Positions 8,082 through 16,862 of a stretch of 64,000 bases of DNA are shown here, one piece after another. The notes under the pieces were generated by a model, which was given only the letters and a program-made list of their open reading frames with translations, had not been told where the DNA came from and made no database searches. How positions within the stretch are numbered: position 1 is the stretch's first letter; the number at the start of each line of letters is the position of its first letter. This DNA comes from an uncultured Ruminococcus sp. (lineage in GTDB: Bacteria; Bacillota; Clostridia; Oscillospirales; Ruminococcaceae): positions 1 to 64,000 of the forward strand of contig CADAHS010000007.1 in NCBI GenBank assembly GCA_902787825.1, written 5' to 3'. Position numbers and translations under genes: made by a program.

Positions 8082-9608
8082 ATGGCAAAACTTAAGAGAG
8101 TCCTTGCAGGTGCACTCAGCCTCTGCATGGTAGGATCAATGCTCACAGCTTGCGGTGATGATTCATCATCCAAGGCTGACGCTTCATCCAGCAAGTCTTC
8201 AGCAGCTGACAGCAGCACTGCAAACAGCAGCACAGCTGATAGCAGCACAGCTGATAGCAGCGAGGGCGGCGACAGCAGCGCAGCTAACCCTGACAGAAAG
8301 GATACTTCCAAGATCCACGGAACAGATTCTTCACAGGCTTCTAAGGACACAATAAGAATTTACTGCTGGAACACAGAGTTCAAGCTCAGACTTGACAAGT
8401 TCTATCCTAAGTACACAAAGCTGAAGGTTGAAACTGGCACATACAAGGACGAAAAGGGCAAAGAGCTCACAGAGATCAAGACAATCGACGGCAAGAAGGT
8501 TGAATGGATCCAGAACACAAACGATGGTAACGTATACCAGACAAAGCTTGACGAAGCTCTCAAGGCTCAGCCAACAAGCGACAACAAGGTAGACCTCTTC
8601 CTTGTGGAAGCTGACTACGCTATGAAGTACACCAACGGTAACGTTGCACTTTCTGTCCAGGACCTCGGCATCACAAGTGACGACACCAAGGAAATGTATC
8701 AGTACACACTTGATGCTGCTACATCTTCAGTTGATAACGAAGTTAAGGGTCTTTCATGGCAGGCAACTCCTGGTCTTCTGTACTACAATGTAGATAAGGC
8801 TAAGGAAGTTCTTGGTTCTGACGATCCTGCAGAGGTTCAGAAGGCAGTTGCTGACTGGGATAAGTTCAAGGAGACTGCTGAGAAGATGAAGGCTAAGGGC
8901 TACAAGATGCTGTCATCCTTCGCTGATACATACCGTGTATTCACATCTAACGTTTCAGCTCCATGGGTAACAGACAAGAAGCTCACAATCGACCCACAGA
9001 TCGAGACATGGATCAAGTACACCAAGGAGTGGACAGATGCAGGCTACATCAATGGTACAGACCAGTGGCAGGCACCATGGCAGAACGACCAGAAGCCTGA
9101 TTCTAAGGTATTCTGCTTCTTCTTCCCATCTTGGGGTCTTCCTAACTGCCTCCAGTCTAACTCCGGCGACGCTGGTAAGGGCAAATGGAAGGGTACTCAG
9201 GGACCAACATCTTGGTACTGGGGCGGCACATGGATCTGCGGTGCTATCGACTCCGACAACCAGGATATCGTTGCTGATATCATGAAGGTTATGACTTGCA
9301 ACAAGGAGTGCGCTAAGGACATCACTAAGACTGAGAACGACTACACCAACAACAAGGCTGGTATCAAGGAGCTCCAGGACGAAGGATTCAAGAGCGAATT
9401 CCTCGGCGGACAGAACCATCTGGCACTCATGTCAGAGAACGCTGACAAGATCAGCCTGAAGGGCAAGATCTCTGCTTATGACCAGGGCTGCGTTGAGAAG
9501 ATGCAGGGCGACATGGGCGCATACTTCAAGGGCGAGACAACATATGAGAAGGCTCTTGAGCAGTTCAAGACCGATATCAAGAAGCTCTACGCTGATCTCG
9601 AAGTTTAA
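8082..9608 (+). CDS. Sugar ABC transporter substrate-binding lipoprotein
   Basis: A 508-aa extracellular solute-binding protein (family 1). A lipoprotein signal with lipobox LTAC (Cys24) is followed by a roughly 45-residue Ser/Ala/Asp linker (repeated SSTAD units), then the binding domain beginning IRIYCWNTEFK and rich in aromatic residues (FPSWGLPN, PTSWYWGGTW) as expected for carbohydrate binding. ATG 8082 follows AAGGAGGAAA. Codon use is strongly optimised and the gene is followed by a stabilising hairpin, suggesting high expression. The sugar cannot be read from sequence; a plant or starch oligosaccharide is likely from context. Confidence 0.92.
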   Translation: MAKLKRVLAGALSLCMVGSMLTACGDDSSSKADASSSKSSAADSSTANSSTADSSTADSSEGGDSSAANPDRKDTSKIHGTDSSQASKDTIRIYCWNTEFKLRLDKFYPKYTKLKVETGTYKDEKGKELTEIKTIDGKKVEWIQNTNDGNVYQTKLDEALKAQPTSDNKVDLFLVEADYAMKYTNGNVALSVQDLGITSDDTKEMYQYTLDAATSSVDNEVKGLSWQATPGLLYYNVDKAKEVLGSDDPAEVQKAVADWDKFKETAEKMKAKGYKMLSSFADTYRVFTSNVSAPWVTDKKLTIDPQIETWIKYTKEWTDAGYINGTDQWQAPWQNDQKPDSKVFCFFFPSWGLPNCLQSNSGDAGKGKWKGTQGPTSWYWGGTWICGAIDSDNQDIVADIMKVMTCNKECAKDITKTENDYTNNKAGIKELQDEGFKSEFLGGQNHLALMSENADKISLKGKISAYDQGCVEKMQGDMGAYFKGETTYEKALEQFKTDIKKLYADLEV

Positions 9609-9642
9609 TTCACAAAAGATAAAACTTCATCTTTCTGAAAAT

Positions 9643-9676
9643 AATAGGGGTGGGCAAAATCCCTCCCCTATTTATT
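9643..9676 (+). terminator. Intercistronic hairpin after the binding-protein gene
   Basis: AATAGGGGTGGG (9643-9654) pairs with CCCTCCCCTATT (9661-9672) with one T-T mismatch, then TATTTT. Such a partial terminator between binding protein and permease genes commonly sets excess binding protein over permease. Confidence 0.7.
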
Positions 9677-9739
9677 TTCGTATAACTCTCGGAAAGGACA
9701 GTAATTGACGCTTTTTCAATTACGAAAGGGTAATCGTGT

Positions 9740-10711
9740 ATGAAAAGAAAAAGTGTAAGCTATGCAAAATGGGGTTACATTTTCCTTGCTCCGTTTTTCA
9801 TTGTTTATTGCATATTCGCACTGTATCCTTTGATCCAGACTTTCTATAACAGTTTCATGAGCTATGTAATCGACCGTGGTACTATCGACGACATCTGGGG
9901 CAGCGCAACAGGTGCAAAGGAAACAACCACGATCACATGGGGCGGACTTTCCAATTACTCAGCAGTATTCAGCAAGGACGAAACACTCGTTCAGAGTTTT
10001 CTGAATACCATCATTATGTGGGTTATCGGATTTATCCCTCAGATAGCAGTTTCACTGCTTCTTGCAACCTGGTTTACAGATCTTAGACTCAAGATCAAAG
10101 CTCAGGGCTTCTTCAAGACTGTTATTTATCTTCCAAACGTTATCATGGCATCAGCCGTTGCATTCCTGTTCACTTGCTTGTTGATCAGAGACGGAGCCTT
10201 GTATAACTTTTTCGGTCCGCTTGCGGGTGATTCGCCTGCCGGAGGTTACCTAAGTATTTTGGACAAAGTCTGGGGTACTCGAGCAACAGTCGGATTTATC
10301 AACTTCCTGCTTTGGTACGGTAATACGACCATCCTTCTTATGGCAGCTATCATGGGTATCGACCCCGGTCTTTACGAAGCTGCGCAGATCGACGGCGCTA
10401 CACCGAGCCAGACATTCTGGAAGATCACAATGCCTCTTATCAGGCCAATACTCTCATTCGTACTCGTAACCTCCATGATCGGTGGTTTGCAGATGTACGA
10501 CGTTCCTTCACTGCTTACTCTTGACCAGGGTAATCCACAGGGTAAGGCAATGACCATAATAATGGAGATCCAGCAGCGTAAAGATTCTGACGTAGGTAAA
10601 GCTTGTGCTGTCTGCGTTATCATCTTCATAATCTCTGCTATACTTGGCTTCATTACTATGTTCGGTATGGACGATTCGAGAGAAAAGAAAAAGAAAAGGA
10701 GGAAGGTATAA
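9740..10711 (+). CDS. Sugar ABC transporter permease, MalF/UgpA type
   Basis: A 323-aa inner-membrane permease with about six membrane segments. The cytoplasmic EAA loop EAAQIDGATPSQTFWKITMPLI (about residue 213 on), which contacts the ATPase, is intact. A large loop after the first segment (residues 36-70) is typical of CUT1 MalF-like subunits. The C terminus is very basic (REKKKKRRKV). Its stop codon abuts the next gene's ATG, so the two are co-translated. Confidence 0.93.
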   Translation: MKRKSVSYAKWGYIFLAPFFIVYCIFALYPLIQTFYNSFMSYVIDRGTIDDIWGSATGAKETTTITWGGLSNYSAVFSKDETLVQSFLNTIIMWVIGFIPQIAVSLLLATWFTDLRLKIKAQGFFKTVIYLPNVIMASAVAFLFTCLLIRDGALYNFFGPLAGDSPAGGYLSILDKVWGTRATVGFINFLLWYGNTTILLMAAIMGIDPGLYEAAQIDGATPSQTFWKITMPLIRPILSFVLVTSMIGGLQMYDVPSLLTLDQGNPQGKAMTIIMEIQQRKDSDVGKACAVCVIIFIISAILGFITMFGMDDSREKKKKRRKV

Positions 10712-11593
10712 ATGACCGGATCAACCGAAATCGTTGGACAGGAAACCGGAAAAACCTCTCTCTTGATTAGAAGGATCGTAGCATATGTTGTGCTTGTAAT
10801 TCTTGTTTTCATTTCTCTTCTTCCGTTCTATCTCCTGTTCATTAACGCAACTCGTGATAAAGCACAGATCGGTATACAGTGGTATCCGGGCAGTGCACTT
10901 ATAGAAAACTTCAGAAAGCTGTTTGCTGCAAGTACACAGGTCGCTTTCGGTAACGTTTATAAGGCACTTCTTAACTCGCTGATCATTTCATCTTGTGCTT
11001 CAGTTCTGTGCGTATACTTCTCTGCTTTGACTGCTTATGCAACTCATGTATATCAGTTCAAACTCAGAAAAGCCGCTGATACATTCATTCTCCTGATAAT
11101 GATGGTTCCTACTCAGGCATCTGCTATCGGTTTCTATAGAATGATGATCAGCCTCAATCTTATCGACTCTTACATTCCACTTATTATTCCTGCAATCGCA
11201 GCACCGGCTACATACTACTTCATGAAGCAGTATATGGCATCTTCGCTGCCGTTGGAGATCGTGGAGGCCGCCCGTATCGACGGCTGCGGAGAGTTCAGAA
11301 CGTTCAATACCATTGTTCGTCCTATACTCAAGCCTGCATTCGCAGTTCAGATCATCTTTACCTTCGTTGGTAACTGGAATAACTTCTTCACACCAAGACT
11401 TATCATCAACGCAAGAGAAAAGTACACTGTACCTCTCGTGCTTAGTGCGATGAGCCACGCAGGTCCTGTCGAGAGAGACGTTGCAATATTCTACCTTTAC
11501 ATGGTACTCGCTATTCTCCCTGTAATCGTAGTTTATCTGTTCCTCTCCAAGTTCATTATCCGTGGTGTTGCTCTTGGTTCCGTTAAGGGTTAA
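10712..11593 (+). CDS. Sugar ABC transporter permease, MalG/UgpE type
   Basis: A 293-aa CUT1 permease with six predicted membrane helices and the EAA motif EAARIDGCGEFRTFNTIVRPIL. It begins one base after the previous stop, with GGAGGAAGG as Shine-Dalgarno inside the preceding gene. No ATP-binding subunit follows, so as in many Firmicutes a shared MsmX-like ATPase encoded elsewhere is inferred. Confidence 0.93.
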   Translation: MTGSTEIVGQETGKTSLLIRRIVAYVVLVILVFISLLPFYLLFINATRDKAQIGIQWYPGSALIENFRKLFAASTQVAFGNVYKALLNSLIISSCASVLCVYFSALTAYATHVYQFKLRKAADTFILLIMMVPTQASAIGFYRMMISLNLIDSYIPLIIPAIAAPATYYFMKQYMASSLPLEIVEAARIDGCGEFRTFNTIVRPILKPAFAVQIIFTFVGNWNNFFTPRLIINAREKYTVPLVLSAMSHAGPVERDVAIFYLYMVLAILPVIVVYLFLSKFIIRGVALGSVKG

Positions 11594-11610
11594 TAGCAAA
11601 ACAAATAAGC

Positions 11611-11647
11611 AAAAAGTCGAAACAAGAAATTGTTTCGACTTTTTTTG
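11611..11647 (+). terminator. Rho-independent terminator of the ABC operon
   Basis: A 15-bp perfect stem (AAAAAGTCGAAACAA, 11611-11625, with TTGTTTCGACTTTTT, 11630-11644), a GAAA tetraloop and a run of T. It also separates the operon from the convergent phage cluster. Confidence 0.92.
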
Positions 11648-11662
11648 TTGCTGTTGTAGCTT

Positions 11663-12598
11663 TCAGATCTGCCCGAATGCATCGTCATAGCAGTAAACCC
11701 TCGTACGCTGCCCCTTTGCGTCCGCAGTGAGCACTACCCTGTTTATGTACATTCCGTCACACGCTGTCCCCGATTCTGATACACGATCAAACAGCTGCTC
11801 GTTGAGAAAATCACAGTACTCAAAAAACTTCATGTTCTTCTTCCTGTCACCGCTTCCCAGCTTGTATTGCAGCCCCTCATCCGGATCGTGAAGCCACTGG
11901 TAGTCAAGCTCATAATACTTCGAGCGCTTGATCTTAAACGTCTGAGCCGTCGGATTTGTCCTGTTGTATTGGTATTGTTCATCGCCAAGCCTCATATGTA
12001 CGTCCGAAAGCATTGTTATCGTGTTGATGCCAATTCCCTCAGTGACAAGTCTTTGCCCGAGATAGCTCCGGCTAACACTGTTTGCCTTGGTGGACATTAT
12101 CGTGTTTGCACCGTGAATGTATGGAAGCCTCCCCAGCTTTTTGATGTTGTACGCTGTGAGCGCCTCCCACAAGTTAGACGATGGCTTGACATAAATGTAA
12201 TTCTCAACAGGCGTGTTGTTTTCAACAGTGATCTCGGTGTGGTCAAGACAACTGCTGACAAGCTGCTGCATATTAACATCTGAAATAACTCCCGGCTCAG
12301 GTTCGTTTTGTACCGCAAGCGACGTATAGCTGCGTGAAACAAAGCTGATACGCTTTATCCCACCTTTGTGATAAATGTATACCTTGTCAGGAATACCTCT
12401 GAAAATATCATCATTTCCCCACTTCAGACGTATAGAGCATATCTCACCAAGCGTTACCGCCTTGTCGCAGACAAATTCGCCGCTGAGCCTGACATATGGC
12501 AGGTAAAGCTCCCGCTCCATCGTCAGCCTTATCCCCTTTTCAAAGCTCTTGACCGTGCCGGCGCTGCTAACTGTACATATCGTAAGATTACGGCTCAT
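11663..12598 (-). CDS. Phage baseplate hub-like (late control D/XkdQ-like) protein
   Basis: A 311-aa protein, last gene of the nine-gene phage cluster. The layout (an N-terminal beta-rich part with LTMERELYLPYVRLSGEFVCD and GIPDKVYIYHKGGIKRISFVSRSYTSL, then a helical segment SSNLWEALTAYNIKKLGRLPYI) recalls the gp27/XkdQ hub fold that tops phage tail spikes. The C-terminal VYCYDDAFGQI is followed directly by the ABC terminator. Assignment is by pattern only and could be a different tail-tip protein. It starts one base after the preceding stop. Confidence 0.55.
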   Translation of the reverse strand: MSRNLTICTVSSAGTVKSFEKGIRLTMERELYLPYVRLSGEFVCDKAVTLGEICSIRLKWGNDDIFRGIPDKVYIYHKGGIKRISFVSRSYTSLAVQNEPEPGVISDVNMQQLVSSCLDHTEITVENNTPVENYIYVKPSSNLWEALTAYNIKKLGRLPYIHGANTIMSTKANSVSRSYLGQRLVTEGIGINTITMLSDVHMRLGDEQYQYNRTNPTAQTFKIKRSKYYELDYQWLHDPDEGLQYKLGSGDRKKNMKFFEYCDFLNEQLFDRVSESGTACDGMYINRVVLTADAKGQRTRVYCYDDAFGQI

Positions 12599-12599
12599 A

Positions 12600-12947
12600 T
12601 CAGTACCTCCTGAACTTTATGCGGTATTTGTATAGATCACTGTCTGATTTTCTTGAAAGCTCATATCCGACCATCGTGCAACCGTTGTAATTAACTCCGT
12701 CCGCAGTCAGATCAACTGTCGCTGCTCTCACGATCCCTATAAAAGCCTCGAATCTCAGCTTGTCCGATGGGATAAATCCACCCTCAAACACAAGCTCGCT
12801 GTACTTGACCCCCAGGATCTTTGTGTAAAATCCTCCGTCCATCAGCGGCAGCTGCGAAACACTGAGTACCTCAGAGCAGAGCATCTCATCAAAAAGAATA
12901 TCTACGTTGCCGCAGCAAAGACTGTGACTTTCCTTTTTTAAGTACAT
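12600..12947 (-). CDS. Phage tail/connector protein, unknown
   Basis: A 115-aa protein tightly packed between the 139-aa protein (4-bp gap) and the hub-like gene (1-bp gap). It is beta-rich with no membrane segment and ends in a basic KYRIKFRRY. The size and place suggest a small tail-tube, tail-initiator or baseplate subunit. I do not recognise the family. Confidence 0.5.
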   Translation of the reverse strand: MYLKKESHSLCCGNVDILFDEMLCSEVLSVSQLPLMDGGFYTKILGVKYSELVFEGGFIPSDKLRFEAFIGIVRAATVDLTADGVNYNGCTMVGYELSRKSDSDLYKYRIKFRRY

Positions 12948-12951
12948 TTGT

Positions 12952-13371
12952 CTACACCTCCGCCTTTTGCATTACCCTGACCGTGAAGGTCATATCTCTC
13001 TCAAGCCTCTTCAAAGGCATAGACTGTACCGCCTTGGACATCTGCATCTTGCAGATCAGCATACTGCCATCGCTGACAATGTCGTAAAACAGCTTTGTGC
13101 AGGCATCACTGAGATCCTCGTAATCCACAAAATCACCGCTTTTGCCAAAAAGGCGCAAACACAAAGCATAATCCACCTCTGTGCAAAGGCTCATATCTGT
13201 GTTGTCAAACGCCTGAGCTACGGTCCTGCACTCATCAATGCTGATAACACCAAGCATCTTGTCAGCGTGAACAAGACTATCCACCGCTGAAAACTCTCTC
13301 ATCACCGTAAACCCACGGTTTTCAAGCTTAGCCGTAACAAGCGTGATAATGCTTTCTATACCCTGTGTCAT
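12952..13371 (-). CDS. Phage tail-terminator/neck-like protein, unknown
   Basis: A 139-aa protein in the position of a head-tail joining or tail-terminator protein. It starts with an amphipathic helix (GIESIITLVTAKLENRGFTVMREF), has an alternating middle typical of an alpha/beta neck protein, and ends in a beta strand (DMTFTVRVMQ). Ten bases separate it from the preceding gene. Confidence 0.5.
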   Translation of the reverse strand: MTQGIESIITLVTAKLENRGFTVMREFSAVDSLVHADKMLGVISIDECRTVAQAFDNTDMSLCTEVDYALCLRLFGKSGDFVDYEDLSDACTKLFYDIVSDGSMLICKMQMSKAVQSMPLKRLERDMTFTVRVMQKAEV

Positions 13372-13381
13372 ACCTTCCCCC

Positions 13382-13756
13382 TTAGCCTATTGCCATAAAC
13401 AGATGATCGCAGCCCAGCATACACGGCTTGATAGCTTTGAGCGCCGAGTCACGAAGATCCTTTGCGCTTTGTATCCTGCTTTTGTAATCAATGTCCGTTG
13501 AAGCCTTTCCCGTGAGCGTGCAGATTATCTTGCTGCGGGCATTTTCACTGCAAATGAAATCATAGAAAGCGACTGTTGCCGCAGCGTATTGCGCAGCCGT
13601 GATGTCCGCAGATGTGCATTTTTTCTCGTCCAGAAGCCTGCTGATAAGGTGGCAGGCATTGTTTATGATAAACAGCGAATCGTTCGCCTGCTGCTGTGAG
13701 CAGCCTGAAAGCTGCCTGAACTCAGCAATAACACTTGTCTGATCCAGTTTGACCAT
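13382..13756 (-). CDS. Phage head-tail connector-like protein
   Basis: A 124-aa, all-helical protein immediately downstream of the capsid gene, the usual place of the gp6/YqbG-like head-tail adaptor. Three to four helices are visible (SVIAEFRQLSG, QANDSLFIINNACHLISRLLDEK, AQYAAATVAFYDFICS). Family not recognised; the role rests on synteny. Confidence 0.55.
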   Translation of the reverse strand: MVKLDQTSVIAEFRQLSGCSQQQANDSLFIINNACHLISRLLDEKKCTSADITAAQYAAATVAFYDFICSENARSKIICTLTGKASTDIDYKSRIQSAKDLRDSALKAIKPCMLGCDHLFMAIG

Positions 13757-13797
13757 TCACATAACCTCCTTAGATGCAGCCAGAAGCCGCTTTTGCT

Positions 13798-14772
13798 TTA
13801 TTTAGTTGCATTAAGCACCTTGACTGCACCGGTTGTCAGCTTGGAGAAGCCAACACTTACCGAGCAGGCGATCTCATCGCACTGTGTAGAGATAAGCTTG
13901 TCAAAGTCAACGATCACGTCAGTTCCGAATACAGCCTCAACTGCACAGCTCTTGTCGATGCCGACTGCGATATCGCTTGAAAGCTCAGAGCACTTTACAA
14001 GTGTTACACCATAAGGTGTCTTGACCATACCGCTTGCCATGTAGTCACCTATGCAGTACTTCATCTCCGAAAAACCAAGGATCTTAGCCATAGTCTGAGG
14101 CTTGCAGACCATAGTGGTCATATTGTGCTCATTCATGCTTGACCAGAATGTCGCAAGGTCGCTGTAAGCGATAGTGTTTCCGCTGATAGTCGAAGGTGTT
14201 ACACCTGCGATTATCTGAGTCATACAAAGTCCGTTGACATCTCTTGCAAGCGCCGCACCCAGATTTCTGAGGATAACCCCGAACGCTTCAAGTCGCTGCT
14301 TTCTGATAGACTCGTATGAGCAGGAAAGCTTTCTTGCGAACTTAGTAAGCGCAGTTGCCGAGTTGGCAAGTCTTACTGTTGTAACAGGAAGTTCGCCTGC
14401 CTGTGCAACAACATCTGTGCTGCCTGACTTGGTCACAGTCAGTCCCCTGAAATCCATAGAGTCAGTGTAAGTCACCGTCGCAGCCACCTGTGAAAGGATA
14501 GAAGCTTCGTTCATTCCTGCCTTTACAGCACGTCTTACATACTCAGGGAACAGAACTGCGGATTGTGTAGAGAGGAAGAACTTCTCTACCCTGTCTGAGT
14601 TTGCACCCTTGACCTTGATGTCAAATCTCTTGAGCTGTCTTTCAAAGGCGTCAAGCCCTTTAAGCTCAGTGTTCTCGTAAGCGCTGTCCGGATCAAGCTC
14701 TGAAAGCGCCTGTGTGAATGTCTTGCCTGTGATAGAATAAAGTCCCTTTTCAAGTCTGATGTCTGTATACAT
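13798..14772 (-). CDS. Phage major capsid protein
   Basis: A 324-aa protein with HK97-fold-like organisation: an N-terminal helical segment (ALSELDPDSAYENTELKGLDAFERQLKRFDIKVKG), then LSTQSAVLFPEYVRRAVKAGMNEASILSQVAATVTY, which is typical of capsid E-loop/P-domain regions of Firmicutes siphophages, and a central helix ASFGVILRNLGAALARDVNG-like segment. It follows the protease gene by 16 bp. No frameshift or truncation is apparent. Confidence 0.8.
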   Translation of the reverse strand: MYTDIRLEKGLYSITGKTFTQALSELDPDSAYENTELKGLDAFERQLKRFDIKVKGANSDRVEKFFLSTQSAVLFPEYVRRAVKAGMNEASILSQVAATVTYTDSMDFRGLTVTKSGSTDVVAQAGELPVTTVRLANSATALTKFARKLSCSYESIRKQRLEAFGVILRNLGAALARDVNGLCMTQIIAGVTPSTISGNTIAYSDLATFWSSMNEHNMTTMVCKPQTMAKILGFSEMKYCIGDYMASGMVKTPYGVTLVKCSELSSDIAVGIDKSCAVEAVFGTDVIVDFDKLISTQCDEIACSVSVGFSKLTTGAVKVLNATK

Positions 14773-14788
14773 TTTTCATTTCTCCTTT

Positions 14789-15682
14789 TCAGATAGTATA
14801 ATCATTGTTTTCATCGGTCTTAATGTTTGTGCCGACAAAGCTCTTTTCCTGAGCCTCAAGCTCGTCAGCGTGTCTTGCCATATGCTGTGAAAGCTGATCT
14901 TTAAGCTCCAGCAGCCTGTAAATATCCATTTCACGGGTCATCTCAGCGACCTGCTGAGCAGTGTAAAACGGCGTGCAAAAGTATGAAAGCTTCAGTATCT
15001 CGCCCCTTATGTACTCACAGGCGGTCCCCAGCTTTGCCGAAGCCTCACCAAGCTCACCCTTGAGCTTGCTTACCAGCCTTGATTCCTCACGTCTGCCGTC
15101 AAATCTCTTCGTGACTCCCGCACCGATCTGTGCAGGCACCGCCACGAACGACCATTCATAAGCGTCTGTTGGCTGATCAAGCGTCACAAAGCAAAGCTTC
15201 TCGCCATACTTTCTGCCCTTGTGGTGTGAGCAGGCTGACTTGCTGATGTCGCTTCCGCAGATCGAACAGATCTGTCTTGCGACCGAGCAGCTGACCGATA
15301 CCTCCTTTTTGATACCGCCGCTTATCTCCTTTATAAGGTCAGCATTTGCATCTGTTCTGACCATGTAAGCCTTTGCCTGCAAAGTCTTGTATGGCTTGCC
15401 GTCACGGGTGGACCTGCCCGGGATACTCACGACCTTTGTTTCAAATATCCTTGATGTCTGCTTTGTACCCTTGGGATCGTGGTCAAATATACCCGTCCTG
15501 CCCTCGAACAGCTGTGCCAGCTTTTCCAGAGCTTCATCACTGAAACGCTCGCAATCTCTGTCGATATCGTTGTCGCATAGGTTCACGCAAAAGCAGAATA
15601 CCTGCTGCGGCGTAAGCTCCTCCACGGCAAACCGGTTGATCTTTTGCATTACCTCATCTGTGATCTCAAATGATTTTTCCAA
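14789..15682 (-). CDS. Phage prohead protease/scaffold-like (XkdF-like) protein
   Basis: A 297-aa protein between portal and capsid genes, the standard place of the maturation protease. The N-terminal two thirds carry a protease-like core (GIFDHDPKGTKQTSRIFETKVV, VSVSCSV) with an inserted Cys/His cluster CSICG..C.HHKG..C near residues 141-166 that looks like a zinc-binding knob. The C-terminal 90 residues form a coiled-coil-like helix (MTREMDIYRLLELKDQLSQHMARHADELEAQE), as in scaffolding domains fused to proteases. Catalytic residues could not be assigned with certainty. Confidence 0.7.
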   Translation of the reverse strand: MEKSFEITDEVMQKINRFAVEELTPQQVFCFCVNLCDNDIDRDCERFSDEALEKLAQLFEGRTGIFDHDPKGTKQTSRIFETKVVSIPGRSTRDGKPYKTLQAKAYMVRTDANADLIKEISGGIKKEVSVSCSVARQICSICGSDISKSACSHHKGRKYGEKLCFVTLDQPTDAYEWSFVAVPAQIGAGVTKRFDGRREESRLVSKLKGELGEASAKLGTACEYIRGEILKLSYFCTPFYTAQQVAEMTREMDIYRLLELKDQLSQHMARHADELEAQEKSFVGTNIKTDENNDYTI

Positions 15683-15697
15683 TCACCGCTCCTCCTT

Positions 15698-16861
15698 TCA
15701 TAGTGTATCTGTACGGTCTGCGTTCTGATCTTCAAGCATCTGAGCCTGTGCATTGTAAAGCCTTGCACGAGCAAGCTCCACCTCGTCCTGAAGATTGATG
15801 TTGTCCCATACCACGCTGCATTGTGCGCTCGTTCCGCAAAGCCTGAGGAATGTATCTCCCACACGCTTTATGATCGGCGTGAGCAGCCTGCGGTAGTACT
15901 CCAGCTCACTTGTGAGCATATCAGCCTGCTGTGAGCTCATTCTCTCCGTCGTTGACCAGTTCAATCCCAACAGGAACGGCGGTATCGAAAGCTTCGCCAC
16001 TATCTGTTCCAGCAGCTGTCTGACCGGTACCTGTGTGTCAATGATCTGATTGTCTGCGCCGATCACCCTGATGTCAACATCTCCGACCGAGATAAAGTCC
16101 TTGACCACACCATGTCTTGAAGCGTTCATTCCGTCAGACCATTCCTTTGCGATATCCATCGCCCTTTGCTTTGCATACATCTTGTCCGAGCTGTCACCCG
16201 GCTTGTAGGTCACTGCATACCGCACATTTCCTGCCCTGTCAAAATTCTGACCGATGCATTCGTATATGCGCATCAGCACATTGCTCATCGCCGGCAGCCC
16301 ACGCAGCAGCGATACACCCTCAGGGCTTTTGGGACTTGGATTAAGCGTCGTGTACAGCAGCTTCTGCGGCGAGCCTATCCTCATAAGTTTCCCGCTGAAG
16401 CTTCCCCACACCTGTATATCCAGCGGATCATTTCCCTGCCTGATATGATACAGCGTCGGGTCGCCGACATAAAGCCCCTTTATGCACAAATTCTTCGGAT
16501 CTGTGAATATCCTTCCCACAGCCCTGCCGTATGTCAGCAGACTGTCCAGATACATATCCGCAAACGTGTTCAGCGAGCAGCCCGAGATCCCCACAGGTAC
16601 ATCTGCGCAGAACCTTTCAAGCTCCTCATCGTAACGTTCATCGTCCGAAACGAGCCTGAATCCGCCTGTCAGCCTGACTATCTTATCAATGCAGGCATCA
16701 ATTACCGGAACGCTTTCCCGCAGGCTTTCAAACAGCTCTGTCTGAAAACCGTCTGCACCGGAAGCGATATGGTATTCAAAACGCTGCTGTGACCTTCCCG
16801 CACCTGTGACAGGCAGATCCGTGCTCTGTCTTTTGTTTCTGAAGCCTTTTAAAATGCCCAA
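15698..16861 (-). CDS. Phage portal protein
   Basis: A 387-aa portal subunit, which forms the dodecameric DNA entry ring and docks the terminase. Family-like segments: VPVIDACIDKIVRLTGGFRL near the N terminus, SPKSPEGVSLLRGLPAMSNVLMRIYECIGQNFDRAGN in the centre, and IPPFLLGLNWSTTERMSSQQADMLTSELEYYRRLLTPIIKRV toward the C terminus. It begins one base after the large terminase stop. The length is on the short side for portals. Confidence 0.85.
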   Translation of the reverse strand: MGILKGFRNKRQSTDLPVTGAGRSQQRFEYHIASGADGFQTELFESLRESVPVIDACIDKIVRLTGGFRLVSDDERYDEELERFCADVPVGISGCSLNTFADMYLDSLLTYGRAVGRIFTDPKNLCIKGLYVGDPTLYHIRQGNDPLDIQVWGSFSGKLMRIGSPQKLLYTTLNPSPKSPEGVSLLRGLPAMSNVLMRIYECIGQNFDRAGNVRYAVTYKPGDSSDKMYAKQRAMDIAKEWSDGMNASRHGVVKDFISVGDVDIRVIGADNQIIDTQVPVRQLLEQIVAKLSIPPFLLGLNWSTTERMSSQQADMLTSELEYYRRLLTPIIKRVGDTFLRLCGTSAQCSVVWDNINLQDEVELARARLYNAQAQMLEDQNADRTDTL

Positions 16862-16862
16862 T

